From the NCBI GenBank assembly GCA_047967505.1, contig CM106540.1: DNA of 64,000 nucleotides. One strand, 5' to 3'. Positions 1 to 10,494 of the stretch are shown here, piece by piece; position 1 is the stretch's first letter; each line of letters begins with the position of its first letter. Origin of the DNA: Dipteris shenzhenensis. Lineage: Eukaryota; Polypodiophyta; Polypodiopsida; Gleicheniales. Below the pieces are notes generated by a model. That model was not told the origin of the DNA. It made no database searches and was given only the letters and a program-made list of their open reading frames with translations. The translations under genes and the position numbers were made by a program.

Positions 1-374
1 CCATACCCTCGTCGTCATCCGGGAGACTATAGTCTTGTTGAAAGTGAGAAGGTATATGTGTACCCTCGTCACCCTCCTCATCCTGTCATAAGCTCATTCG
101 TGTAAATAGAAGATCTTCTATTTCCGGGTATACAATAAGATTGCGAACTTAAATAGCTTTGACTTACCGATGATCCATCAACATGTGCAACACCAACGGG
201 GGGTACTGGTTCCGGCTCCTCCCCATACATCCGCAAGTGGCGCATGATAATACGATGTTGATGTCGTACTTCTCGCTTGCAATGAGTGCAATGACAATAT
301 AACCTCTCCATAAGCCACTTCGTGCTCCCGGGCATTGGCGCATCATCGGATGAGCTTCCACTCGTCCCTTTCAT
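1..374 (-). CDS. TNP2-like CACTA transposase, N-terminal part, runs off the left edge
   Basis: The start codon is at 374-372. Exon 1 (374-168) encodes 69 residues and ends at a GTAAGT donor; a phase-0 intron (167-83) ends in ACAG; exon 2 continues off the window with an acidic stretch. Residues 20-50 show the C-x-C-x2-C ... H-L-x2-YG pattern (LYCHCTHCKRE ... RHLRMYG) of the zinc-binding transposase-associated domain at the start of plant TNP2 transposases. This protein would catalyse cutting and joining at the CACTA ends in the nucleus. The catalytic core lies outside the window. The splice sites are clean and no stop breaks the visible part. Family assignment is strong from the motif and from the CACTA end at 5250. 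Confidence 0.7.
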
Positions 375-405
375 CTACACTTATAAAACCACAACATAAG
401 CATGA

Positions 406-585
406 AGAGGAGATATTGACAATTATGAGCATAGCATGTTTAATTTGAGCTTCTCTTGAGGCCATATAAAAAGAATGACGTCGCTATATAGTAAGGATTG
501 AAACAAAAAATCCTATATAGTAAGGCTATATAGTAAGAGGAGATATTGACAATTATAAGCATAGCATGTTTGAGCTTCACAAGAG
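406..585. repeat. Short direct duplication upstream of the TNP2-like gene
   Basis: A block starting AGAGGAGATATTGACAATTA occurs near 406 and again near 537, each followed by a similar AAGCATAGCATGTTT segment. Short TATATAGTAAGG units lie between them. It sits in the 5' flank of the TNP2-like gene. No function can be read from it. Confidence 0.5.
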
Positions 586-608
586 GCTATACAAAAAAAT
601 AAACAGTA

Positions 609-746
609 AGCGTCGTTATATAGCGACGCTCTGTTTCGTCGTTATATAGCGACGTTTTTAATTTAAAACGTCGCTATATATAACGACGCTTTAAATTAAA
701 AACGTCGCTATATAGCGACGAAACAGCATCGCTATATAGCGACGCT
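609..746. repeat. Nested palindrome cluster between the two divergent CACTA genes
   Basis: Five close copies of the self-complementary core CGTCGCTATATAGCGACG lie at about 611-628, 637-654, 669-688, 703-720 and 727-744. The outer copies also pair with each other: the segment from 609 to about 664 is a near-perfect inverted repeat of about 692-746, with the middle palindrome in the loop. The same core recurs next to the right terminus. Subterminal repeats of this kind bind the second CACTA protein in En/Spm. Placement here, between divergent genes, is unusual. Confidence 0.8.
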
Positions 747-1287
747 GTTGGTTAAAACCCAAAACGGCGAAACGCGCGGCGTTTTGCTCAAGCCATTCCT
801 AATCTCTCAAGTAAGCAACCCAAAATCTCCTCCCACCTATTTTCGACGACCTCCCATCTATTCCAAGCAACCTCCCACTCTATTTCCCACTCCTCACCCT
901 TCTCCTACCTCTTGTACTCCCTCTCTCTCCTTTTTCCCTCTTTGGTTTCCAGAAAGAAAGTTCTTCAAGAGGTGAGTTTGTTTCAACAATGTAGGTTGTT
1001 TGTTTGTTAGCTTTGGTTTTGTGAGTGTTTCTACTTGTATTGCTAAAGTTGTAAACTAGTTTTCATGCTTGATTTGAAAGGATTGAAACAAAAAACGAAA
1101 TTTCAAGAAAGAAAGAAAGAAAACTCACCTCTTCTTCCTGTATTTCTTTCCTTCTCTTTCTCCTTGTCTCCTCAATCTCCTCCTTTCCTTGTCTCCTCAA
1201 TCTTCTCTTTCCTTGTCTCCTTTCAAGAAGTTGCTTTTGTGATCTCCTCTTTCCACTAACATCTTATTTGAAAAAATGGGTTGTTTT

Positions 1288-1382
1288 CTCTCTTTTGTAG
1301 GGCCAGTCCACTACACCGAGCGAGACATACTCTCTCTTTTGTGGGGCCAGTCCACTACACCGAGCGGGACATACTTTTACAG
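1288..1382 (+). promoter_or_regulatory. Putative untranslated exon and splice donor of the CACTA plus-strand gene
   Basis: Two copies of a unit of about 43 bp, containing GGGCCAGTCCACTACACCGA, end at a consensus donor (ACAG followed by GTAAGT at 1383). No long ORF covers it. It could be the 5' untranslated exon of the gene whose ATG is at 3177, with the low-complexity tract as first intron. This is inferred from position and the donor only. Confidence 0.35.
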
Positions 1383-1479
1383 GTAAGTGCTTCCTCTTCT
1401 TTCCATTTAATATTTTTGTTATTTGCATTGGCCTGCAGCTAGCACCTTAAGCGCTAGCTGCAGTGATGGGCGTAGGAAC

Positions 1480-3130
1480 CCTCTCTTCCCCTCTCTCTCT
1501 TTCTGTCTTCCCCCTTCTCTTTTTCTCATTTTCCCCCCTTCTCTTTTTTCCCTCTTCTCTTATTCTCTCTTTCCCCCTTCTCTCTTCCCCCCTCTCTCTT
1601 TTCCCTTCTCTCTTTCCTTTCCCTCTTATTCTCTATTTCCTTTCCCTCTTATTCTCTTATGCTTATGCTTCTCTCATTCCCCCTTCTCTATTTCCCCCTT
1701 CTCTCATTCGCATAAGCTCTTTTTCCGCATGAGCATAAGCTCCTTCTCTATTTCCGCATGAGCATAAGCATGAGCTTATGCTTATGCTTATGCTTAAGCA
1801 TAAGCATGAGCATAAACTCATGCTTATGCTCATGCATGAGCATGAGCTTATGCGTAAGTTTCTGCATAAGCTTATGCGGAAATAGAGAATGAGAGAAGCT
1901 TATGCTTCTCTCATTCTCTTTTTCCGCATGAGCATAAGCTCCTTCTCTTTTTCCGCATGAGCATAAGCATGAGCTTATGCTTATGCTTATGCTTAAGCAT
2001 AAGCATGAGCATAAACTCATGCTTATGCTCATGCATGAGCATGAGCTTATGAGTAAGTTTCCGCATAAGCTTATGCGGAAATAGAGAATGAGAGAAGCTT
2101 ATGCTTCTCTCATTCTCTTTTTCCGCATGAGCATAAGCTCCTTCTCTTTTTCCGCATGAGCATAAGCTCATGCTTATGCTCATGCATGAGCATGAGCTTA
2201 TGCTTAAGTTTCCGCATGAGCTTATGCGGAAATAGAGAATGAGAGAAGCTTATGCTTCTCTCATTCTCTTTTTCCGCATAATCTCTTTCTCTTTTTCCGC
2301 ATGAGCATAAGCTCCTTCTCTTTTTCCGCATGAGCATAAGCATGAGCTTATGCTCATGCATGAGCATAAGCATAAGCATAAGCTCAGGCTTATGCTCATG
2401 CATGAGCATGAGCTTATGCGTAAGTTTTCGCATAAGCTTTTGCGGAAATAGAGAATGAGAGAAGCTTATGCTTCTCTCATTCTCTTTTTCCGCGTAAGCT
2501 CTTTCTCTTTCTCTTTTGCGTATGCATATGCGGAAACATGAGCATAAGCTCATGCTCACCCATGAGCATAAGCATAAGCTCATGCGGAAAAAGAGAAGGA
2601 GCTTATGCGGAAATAGAGAATGAGTTTCCGCATAAGCTTCTCTCCTTCTCTTTTTCTGCATAAGCTCCTTCTCTTTTTCCGCATGAGCATAAGCATGCGG
2701 AAACTCATTCTCTATTTTATGCATAAGCTCCTTCTCTATTTCCGATGCCTATGCTTAAGCATAAGCTCATGCTTATGCTCATGCATGTGCATGAGCTTAT
2801 GCTTAAGTTTCCGCATAAGCTCATGCTTATGCGTGAGCTTATGCGGAAATAGAGAATGAGAGAAGCATAAGCTCATTCTCTATTTCTGCATAAGCTCATT
2901 CTCTATTTCCCACTCTATTTCCCCCTTCTCTCATTTCCCCCTTCTCTCCTTCTCTATTTTCCCTTATCTCTTTCCCCTTCTCTATTTCCCCCTTCTCTCA
3001 TTCTCTATTTCCTCATTCTCATTCTTTTCTTTCCTTTACATCTTCTTTCCCTCTTATCTTTCCCTCTTCTTTCCCTCTTTCCTTTCCCTCTTCTTTCTTC
3101 TTGCCTATGCCTATGCCTATGAGAATGCTC
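1480..3130. repeat. Pyrimidine-rich tract and GCATAAGC-type satellite
   Basis: The edges (1480-1740 and 2890-3100) are CT-rich low complexity. The middle is built from permutations of GCATAAGC/GCTTATGC and GCATGAGC, forming countless short inverted repeats. A larger unit starting GCGGAAATAGAGAATGAGAG recurs near 1877, 2083, 2229, 2447 and 2841, so the spacing is irregular, from about 146 to 220 bp in the first four. The many long ORFs here are repeat artefacts, with compositions such as MSLCSC or HKHKLM. Confidence 0.85.
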
Positions 3131-3176
3131 ATGTTTGTTTTTTGTTTTTTGTTTTCGTGTTTGTGTCTATGTTAGA

Positions 3177-4711
3177 CATGGGATCACGTCGCTCATCCGA
3201 CGAGTACGGACAGCCTCGCAGGAGGAGAGCTCACGATCTATATGCTCCAGAGGACTTTGATTCCTCTCAGGCGACTACCCCGAGGAGTACCCCTGGTCCG
3301 ACTCCTCTCGGTCCTAGCACTGTGACTTTCCGACCCCTCTTCCACGTAGCACTGCGACTACCCCTCAGGGGACTCCTTTGCTAGCCGCGCATGGCTTTGT
3401 CGAGACTCCCGACGAGTTTGTAGCGCAGATGAGCGATGAGGAGGCAGCGAGATTCTTCTCTCTGCTCTCTCAGAGGACCTCCGCAATTCCTTCCCCTACA
3501 CCGATGGGTGGACGTACTGCCCAGCCATCCCCTCGCGCCCCTTCGACCGCGGGATCATCACCTGCGCATGCCTCCCGCAAGGGAAGGAAGAGTAGGATGG
3601 GCGGCTCATGTTGTGCTGACTCTGGAGATGTAGACGAGTCAGCACACTCACGCTCCTTTAGGTCTCCACTTGGTTCGGAGACACAGTATCAGTCAGGTCC
3701 CTTTCCCTCTCCTACTCCCACAGCTACTCCTCGGCAGTCGCGCAGCTTCCACTCCTTCAGACTCTGCTACCGTCAGTCCCCCTTACTCATCAGGGGATCT
3801 CTCCTATCAAATCACATCTGCCGGAGAGATAATAGAAGACAAAAAGGGCAAAGCAGTGATGGCCGCCATGAGGAGGTTGATGAGTCATCACTTCAAGAGC
3901 GGCATAAATATCGATTGGCGGTATCAAGATGCCCAAAAGAAGCAGGCGGTGATCGATGAGTTAAAACAAAGATATCCTAATCCGCCAAATGTGGAGTTTA
4001 ATAACAATTATATGCTCGAGCGCATGGGTTTGGTCCTAAAGCATCGCAGATCAACCTTGCGTACTTCCATTACAAAGGGGTTGGCTAAACCCAGCTGGGC
4101 AGACAAAGCTGATTGGAAGTACTTCAAGAAGCAACATAGGGACCATCCCGAAATGTTCGAGGGTGAGAGGAGGGCTGTGAAGAGACGGCTGGACGTCGTA
4201 GGTACTTCGCACTTTGGTACAGGGGGACGGTATGCGTTCGAGGCAAGCGTGGTAAGTCTACTTCTTCCCATTTAATGTATTGTTCTATTTGTTTTACTTA
4301 CATATTACATGCACTTTAGCTAACTCTAACTCTCGTAAATTGGATCCACAGCAAGCTGCGATGGGTCGTCTTCCTACGGATGCAGAGACGCGGCGCGCAT
4401 TTTGGATAGGAACAAAGCCGTGGTTCATTGAGCAAGAGGCAATGGGAGTGACAGTCGATTGGGCTGAGGTGGCTGCTCGCACGGTATAAGTTTACTCCTA
4501 CTTGTAATCTCACTTTTTAATTTAAGTTCCAATCTAATTTTCGATTTATATGGTTCACTCTTAGGGTCAAAGCTCAAGCGTCCCATCATCAGAGACGAGC
4601 GATCAACAGGGGCAAGGATCGGACGCAGGTGCCGAGGACGAGGGAGAAGACGCAGGTGTCGGGGACGAGGGAGAAGACGCAGGTGTCGAGGACCAAGGAA
4701 CAGGCCAATAA
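3177..4711 (+). pseudogene. Plant Transposase_24-type (Ptta/En/Spm) gene with two frameshifts
   Basis: The likely start is the ATG at 3177 (MGSRRSSDEYG). A Ser/Pro/Thr-rich N-terminal half is followed by a conserved core around 3840-4470 with motifs such as RRLMSHHFKSG, KPSWADKADWKYF and FWIGTKPWFIEQEAMG, as seen in the second gene of plant CACTA elements, which is thought to bind subterminal repeats. Exon 1 ends at 4251 before GTAAGT; exon 2 is 4351-4485; exon 3 is 4565-4711. Both introns are in phase 0, and the tail is Asp/Glu/Gly-rich with a near 33-bp internal repeat. The continuous protein needs one frame change near 3330 and another near 3740, so this copy looks inactive. It is divergent from the TNP2-like gene of the same element. 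Confidence 0.65.
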
Positions 4712-4929
4712 GACGATTCGGATTCGGATTCGGATGAGTAGTGGTAGTAGCATTTTGTATATCCGCTCGTTTGAGCAATTTTGTATCGCCCTTTCACAGG
4801 GTAATTTTGTTACAAACACAGTTGTATATGTATATGCATTTCTTCCTCATCGTTCACAAGAACAATTTTGTATCACCCTGCAAGCAAGGGAAATTTTGTT
4901 ATAAAAAACTTTCTTTTGTAATTACAAAA

Positions 4930-5002
4930 AAAAAAAAAGGATTAGTGGGGCTAAACAGGGCCAAAAGGAAGCCCTGTTTAGCCCCACTAATCCTTTTTTT
5001 TT
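4930..5002. repeat. Perfect hairpin, 32-bp arms and 9-nt loop
   Basis: Arms 4930-4961 and 4971-5002 are exact reverse complements, running from an A tract into a GGCTAAACAGGGC segment, with loop CAAAAGGAA. It lies just 3' of the transposase gene and just inside the subterminal palindromes, so it may be a foldback MITE or a transcript-end structure. Confidence 0.85.
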
Positions 5003-5014
5003 ACTTCTGTTAAT

Positions 5015-5135
5015 CGTCGCTATATAGCGACGTTTACCAGTGTCGCTATATAGCGACGATTAACAATGTCGCTATATAGCGACGTTTTCATCGTCGCTAT
5101 ATAGCGACGATTATCAACGTCGCTATATAGCGACG
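5015..5135. repeat. Subterminal palindromes of the CACTA right end
   Basis: Five copies of the 18-bp palindrome CGTCGCTATATAGCGACG (first base C or T) lie at 5015-5032, 5041-5058, 5067-5084, 5092-5109 and 5118-5135, spaced about 26 bp. They precede the terminus at 5250. In the En/Spm family such repeats are transposase or accessory protein binding sites. Confidence 0.85.
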
Positions 5136-5250
5136 CTCCTTTTTCGACGATTTTAACGACTTTTATAGCGACCTTTGCGCCCGTGAAAAAAAAATTTTAA
5201 TGTAAAAAGCGTCGGTATTTTCATCGGAAAATGGCCTATGCCTTGTAGTG

Positions 5251-6143
5251 GTAGATCATCTATCAGAAATACTACCGGCCCAATCAGCATCAGTGTATCC
5301 ATGCAACTGTATCTGAACCCCAGTCTCATAAAATAGTCCATACTGCAATGTGGACTTCACATACCTCAGCATGCATCTAGCCGCATCCAAATGCGGTTTC
5401 CTTGGAGCCTGTATAAAATGACTTACCAATCCAACACCATAGCTCAAATATGGCCTAGTAATAGCCATATAAATCAAACTTCCTTCTATGCATGTGTACA
5501 TAGTAGGGTCTTCCAGAAGCTCACCTGCATCTGCGCTCAACTTCACATTCTGCTGCAAAGGAACTAAAATAGGCTTACAGCCTATCATCCCATATTTGGA
5601 CAGCATGTCCAATCCATACTGCCTCTGCAAGAGCAATATCCCACTTGTGGATCTAATCACCTCAATGCCCAAGAGGTAATACAGCTCTCCCAAATCCTTC
5701 ATCTCAAACTTCTACTTCAATAGGATTTTCACATGAAGGATATCTTCATCACTATCACCTGTGATGATCAAATCCTCAACATAAATGACAAGCAGCATAA
5801 TACCTTTCTCTGTTTTTCTCACATAAAGTGAGAAATCTACCTTGGAAATCTGAAAGCCAATAGTGACAACATACTATCCTATCTTGTCAAACCATGCCCT
5901 GGGTGTTTGCTTCAAGCCATACAAGGCTTTCTTCAACCTGCAAGCAAACTTAGGATGAACAACATGCACATAACCTACTGGCTGCTCCATATAGACCTCT
6001 TCTTGCAAATCACCATGCAAGAAAGCATTCTTTACATCCATCTGATGTAAAGACCATCCCTTGGATGTAGCCATAGCAATGACTACTATTACGGTTGCCA
6101 TCCTTGCAATCAGACTGAATTTTTCTTCATAATCAATGATGGG
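5251..6143 (-). pseudogene. Copia A copy 1: reverse transcriptase and RNase H remnants
   Basis: Reading right to left, the segment holds copia RT motifs (QMDVKNAFLHGDLQEEVYM, then LYGLKQTPRAWFDKIG), a YVED in place of the catalytic YVDD near 5780, and the connection and RNase H start (GYTDADWAGSISDR) that is cut by the CACTA insertion at 5250. Compared with copia A copy 2, about 500 bp upstream of RT are missing; the junction is near 6142. In-frame TAG codons at 5712-5714 and 5874-5876 stand where copy 2 has CAG. The remaining RNase H and the 3' LTR should lie beyond the CACTA element, outside the window. Confidence 0.85.
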
Positions 6144-7351
6144 CTAATCTACTTTCTCTTTTCCCTTTCGTGATACTTGCATATCACTATCTGCATTGCT
6201 TTGAGGAGATTCTCCTGATCTCAATCCGCCTATCCATGGTGAAGTATGTGAACCACTGCTAGAGGACACTACAAGTCCGCTAGTATTTTGTGATTGTTAC
6301 TGTGAATTCTATGCAGCATTACCATTTTGTGAATCTACATCATCAATCACATTTACTGGTTTATGCAAACTGCTCATCTCATAAAAAACAACACCTCTGC
6401 TCACTATAAACTTATGAGTAGAAGAGTTAAAGCATCTATACCCTTTCTGCTTCAAAGAATAACCAATAAAGATGCACTTTTTAGCTTTTGGATCCAACTT
6501 GGATCTCAACTCGTCTGGCACATGAACATAGGCAATGCAACCAAAAACTTTCAAATGAGAAATATCTGGTTTCCTACCAGTATACCTCTCCTTTGGCATC
6601 ATGCCATGTATTGCTATAGGTGGAGTGGAATTCATTATGTAGACTACTGTAGCAACTGCTTCAGCCCAATAATAATCTAGCAGGTCTTTTTCGTTGAGCA
6701 TGGCAAGAGATACCTCTCCAATATGCTTGTTTTTCCTTTCAACAAGTCCATTTTGCTGTGGGGTATGACTGCATGAATATTGTTGTTGTATGCCATGCAC
6801 CTGCAAGAACCTTGCAAAATCATTTAAGAGGTACTCTCCCCCTCCATCTGACCTTAGACATTTTATTTGAAGACCTATTTCTTTCTCAACCATAGCTTGA
6901 AAAGATTTGAAATGTCCAAACACTTCACTTTTCTTTTTCATAAAATACAACCAAACTTTTCTGTTGTAGTCATCAATAAAAGTGACAAAATAATGACAGC
7001 ATTCAATAGATGCAGCTTTAGTAGTCCACACATTAGAGTGGATTATTTCCAATGGCCTCTTACTCTCTTGAACATGTCTAGGAAATGGTTTCCTTCCTTG
7101 TTTTCCAAATTGATAGGCTTCACATACCTTATGCATTTTTGCAACCTTGAACTTAGGCAATCCTGCAACAATATTATGGGCCTGCATTAATTTAAGTCAT
7201 TGTACATTAACATGATCAATGCATTTATGCCTAGTTTATGCCAGATATTAATATTTGCAACTACATTGGTCCCATGTGCAAACATTGCTGCACTCAATTC
7301 ATGCAAGTCCACATCCAATGTAAACATCCTGCCCTTCTTCTTCCCTTGCTT
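6144..7351 (-). pseudogene. Copia A copy 1: gag-pre-integrase and integrase remnants
   Basis: The longest open part (7187-6309) encodes an rve integrase core. The first catalytic Asp position reads HSNVW (family HTDVW), the second is intact in LRSDGGGEY and the Glu is intact in QQNGLVERKN. Upstream, a gag-pre-integrase stretch (7351-7190) with a WHK motif is present but broken. TAG at 6309-6311 and TAA at 6297-6299 replace two CAG codons of copy 2, and a TAG at 6144-6146 replaces a third. The copia B leader begins directly at 7352. The element is non-functional. Confidence 0.85.
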
Positions 7352-9492
7352 AGATTGGCAACTTGGGGAAATTCAAAGCGTCCCCTCTATGGCGATCTAG
7401 TTACTCTGATCTAGATCTAAACCAACCGTAGATCGATGAAAGAACAACAAATAATTCCTTTTCTTTTGTTCTTTTTAAGTGCTAGGTCAGATGCATCGAT
7501 GTAGAGGCAAATGTGCATGAAGGAAGTGGTTTTGTCGGTGAGGCTCAAATGTGAGTGTAACTTTCGCCAAAATGTGAGCATGATGTGACGAGCACGTAGA
7601 GCACAAAAAAATGAGCGACTTTCCTTTTTGGAGTGCCCTCAAATTCTTCCTGGACCAAGAGATATGACTTGATCTATGTGGAGGGGCAAAAGGAGTTCAA
7701 ATGATGCTCAATGATGATGTGTCACTATGAGTCACACGCAGTGATGTGGCACTGTGCCTAGCAAGAGGTGTGCCAGTTGAGCTCTCTGCTGAGGTGGCAG
7801 GAGTGTGCACATGTAGTGTGTGCACAGTGTGCCTAGCAAGGGACTGTGCCTGCAGGAGTCAATGCTGACTAGACAATGCTGACTAGAGACTGCTGAGATG
7901 GCACTGCTGAGGTGGCACTACTGAGGGGGCAGAGGTGACGTGGTAGTGATGACATGGCAGTCATGATGACATGGTAGTCGATGATGTGGTAGGATGACAT
8001 GGCCTATAGCTGGGCCACTAACATGGTAGTTGGAGATAAGATGATGATGTGGTAGCTTCAGAGATAAGGTTACCATGTGGCATGCATAGGAGACTGCTGA
8101 TGTGGTAAGAGGATAGCTTGTGACACATGGCAGATGGATAAGGTGATGTGGCAAGTGGATAAGTGCCATGTGGCTGATTTTTGACCACCTTTCCTGAGTA
8201 GCCCAGCCTTGGGTTAACTTGACTGGGGGTTCACTTAACCGCAATTACCTAACCCCAGCGTTAGGGGACCCAACCTTATCTGGGTAACTAAACACGTGTT
8301 AGTCTCCTAAGGTAAGTGAACCTTGGAGATTTCTGTGACACTTTGTGCATGGAGGCGACAGACGTGAAGGGGACGACACAGGGAATGTTTGAAGCTTGAT
8401 AGAGAGAGTTTTGCAGAGGCAGCCTGGAGCTATAGTCAGGATGGCGAGAGGCTATGTCGTTGGAGATCGTTGTGCGCTGCCTTGTCACCTATGATCGTTG
8501 AAGGCTCTGAGGGGCTGAGCGGGTCGTTGAAGATTCTGTCGAAGGCTGTAGCCCGTGAGCGAGTCGGTGCTGTTGGCTTGTAGGAGTTGTAGGTAAGGCC
8601 CGTAGATTTGGTCGCTGCAGAGCGTATGGGATCTCGTAAGCCATCGGGAAGAGCGAGCTTGAGGTAGAAGCATATTGAGGAGGCTGAAGCTTTGGAGCTT
8701 GGAGCCTTAGAAGTGGCTGGGTGATGCGTTTTGCAGTGGTCATTATGGATTACAGCACCTGGGATTGCAGCAAAGTGCATGAAGCCATGTGCATTTTGTT
8801 GTGGAGAGAGAGCTCATTGAAGTCAGCTCGTAGGAGCGTTGTAGCTATGCTGTTGTTAGGTTGCGACTATTCTGTTGGTGGAGAGGCACTGGGTGGCCCT
8901 TGGTCATTGGTGAAGCTCGGTTGGTGTTGGCTGAGCGCTAGGAGGGCACTGGTCGTTGTAGTCCGAGAAGGAGCTCGCAGTAGATGGTGTTGGCGCTGCA
9001 TTGCTGGACAAGGTCAGGCCTAACTGAGCCGATGGCTGTTGATTTGAGAGTTAGTTGGCTGAGGGAAGCTTGGCTTTGCTGGCCGAGCGTTAGAGAGGTT
9101 GTGTCGCTGAAGATGTGTTGGAGGAGCCGCTGAAGAACCAAGAACCAAGAATTATAGTGAAGGTGTCCTCAAAGCATCTCTCTCTTTCGATTTCTTAGAG
9201 AGAATAACTCTCTCTCTCTCTCTCTTTTGAAGGAGTAGGGATCACTCCTTAGACTTTCCTGATCTCTCTCACACAAGAAGAAACACTCAAATGTACTCTC
9301 TCAAATCTCTCACAAACAATGAATCAAATGGAAGGAGATTAACAGAAATCTCTCATGGACAGAAATTTTCACATGAATAGAAATTTCTCTCAATGGAAGT
9401 CAAGCGAAGGATCTCACAATCACTCAAGAGAACTCTCAATCTCACAATCTCTCTCACAAGAAGGATGGCGCCTCAACGGAAGGCAGAACCAT

Positions 9493-9504
9493 GCTCTGAT
9501 ACCA
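9493..9504 (-). other. Primer-binding site of copia B (initiator tRNA-Met)
   Basis: The minus strand reads TGGTATCAGAGC directly after the LTR end, the standard copia primer-binding site complementary to the 3' region of plant initiator tRNA-Met. Confidence 0.85.
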
Positions 9505-9764
9505 TGACAAAATATGAAGAGGGGAGAGGAGAAGAGTGGAGATGAGGAGAGAGGGCACAGCTAGAGGGCACACCACAAATGACTAACTGTACACTAGATT
9601 TAGTTGAAAAAATAGAATATATACAAACCCTTTTAGGGTTAGGGTTCAGGGATCTAACCCTTTCCTTTATAGCACTCTATAAGGAACTTAGTGCTATGCA
9701 CATATGATCACGTGATGGAGCTATGCACACATGATCACATGATGTTGAGCGTGAACTCTCAACA
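9505..9764 (-). repeat. Copia B 5' LTR, 260 bp
   Basis: On the minus strand it starts TGTTGAGAGTTC and ends TTTTGTCA, and it closely matches the LTR at 26846-27102. It contains a CCTAACCCTAA-like stretch and a short internal inverted repeat at its start (GTTGAGAGTTCACGCTCAAC). Copia A gag sequence abuts its outer edge at 9765. Confidence 0.85.
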
Positions 9765-9922
9765 TGCTTTTTATAGCAGTGCTTAGCCATATGACCCATT
9801 TTACTACAGTACTAGCATTCAACATTGTTGTTTGCATTTGGGCCTCTTTGCCATCCACCACGACCTCTTTGGCTCCCCCTGCCTCTAAAGTTACCACGTC
9901 CTCCTCCATAGGACTGGTTTTC
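9765..9922 (-). pseudogene. Copia A copy 1: gag zinc-knuckle fragment
   Basis: This 158-bp piece matches the glycine/arginine-rich region and CCHC zinc knuckle of copia A copy 2 at 33060-33215 (NVECYYCGKMVHVAKDCYKK there). Here the second residue after the first Cys is a stop and the piece ends at the copia B LTR. It shows that the copia B LTR and leader sit inside a copia A element. Confidence 0.8.
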
Positions 9923-9978
9923 AACACCTATTTCATCAATTTTGGACTTTTTGTGTTGTTTTTGGACGAAGCCCAAAA

Positions 9979-10085
9979 ATCCTTCCCAAATGAAAACTTT
10001 ACTTTGTGAAAATATCCTTTCCAAATCAAAATTTTACTTTCTGAAAACATTCTTCCCAAATCAAAAGTTCACTTTGTGGCACTAT
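9979..10085. repeat. Three tandem units of about 36 bp
   Basis: Three units of the form CTTCCCAAATxAAAAxTTxACTTTxTG follow each other. From 10085 to 10490 the sequence is AT-rich with no gene or repeat that I can identify. Confidence 0.6.
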
Positions 10086-10494
10086 CATATTCACATAAAA
10101 ATATTGTTTTTTCAATCTATACTTTTGCACCAACATGCAAGAATTTGAAATAATCCTATATTAGAAATTCTAGCTATATCTAAGTTATTTGTTAATTTAA
10201 TTATATGTGATAAATTTATAAATCCATGAAAGGAGACTTAAATATTTCATGAAAATAACATTGTCACTCGCAATATGCACAAAATTTTTAAAACTTTTAA
10301 TAAATAGAAAAAAGACATGATGCCATAAGACCCAAGTTTTGTATTGAACCAAAGAGGTATAATAGAAATTATAGCTATTATTATATGATTACATTGAGAG
10401 ACGTTGCTCTCAGCTAGAGTCTTTATATCCAAAATGATATAGATTGAACATATGTTTACAATTTAAATTGTTGCTCTTAAAGAGCCTCAATTCG

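Larger units (their letters stand above)
1..5250. mobile_element. CACTA (En/Spm) DNA transposon, right-hand part
   Basis: The right terminus reads CCTTGTAGTG at 5241-5250, so from outside in it starts CACTACAAGG, the hallmark of CACTA elements. Subterminal palindromes lie just inside (5015-5135). Two genes are present: a TNP2-like transposase start on the minus strand at the left edge and a Transposase_24-like gene on the plus strand at 3177-4711. They are divergent. The element interrupts the RNase H region of a minus-strand copia element that begins at 5251. The left terminus lies outside the window, so element length and the 3-bp target duplication (GTA at 5251-5253 expected) cannot be confirmed. 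Confidence 0.8.
7352..9764 (-). mobile_element. Copia B fragment: 5' LTR, PBS and leader only
   Basis: On the minus strand this runs LTR (9764-9505), PBS (9504-9493), then about 2.1 kb of untranslated leader to 7352. It matches the leader of copia B copy 1 (27103-29225) almost end to end. No gag or pol of this family follows; copia A integrase sequence resumes at 7351 and copia A gag precedes the LTR. The ORFs in the leader have no family features and I do not call them genes. Confidence 0.85.

Noticed and set aside
1480-2860. ORFs rich in Met, Ser, Cys, His and Lys in the GCATAAGC satellite.
   Set aside because: Short-word repeats keep every frame open; no conserved domain.
5015-5135. Regularly spaced palindromes that could look like a CRISPR array.
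   Set aside because: The spacers are 8-10 bp and the context is a eukaryotic CACTA end.
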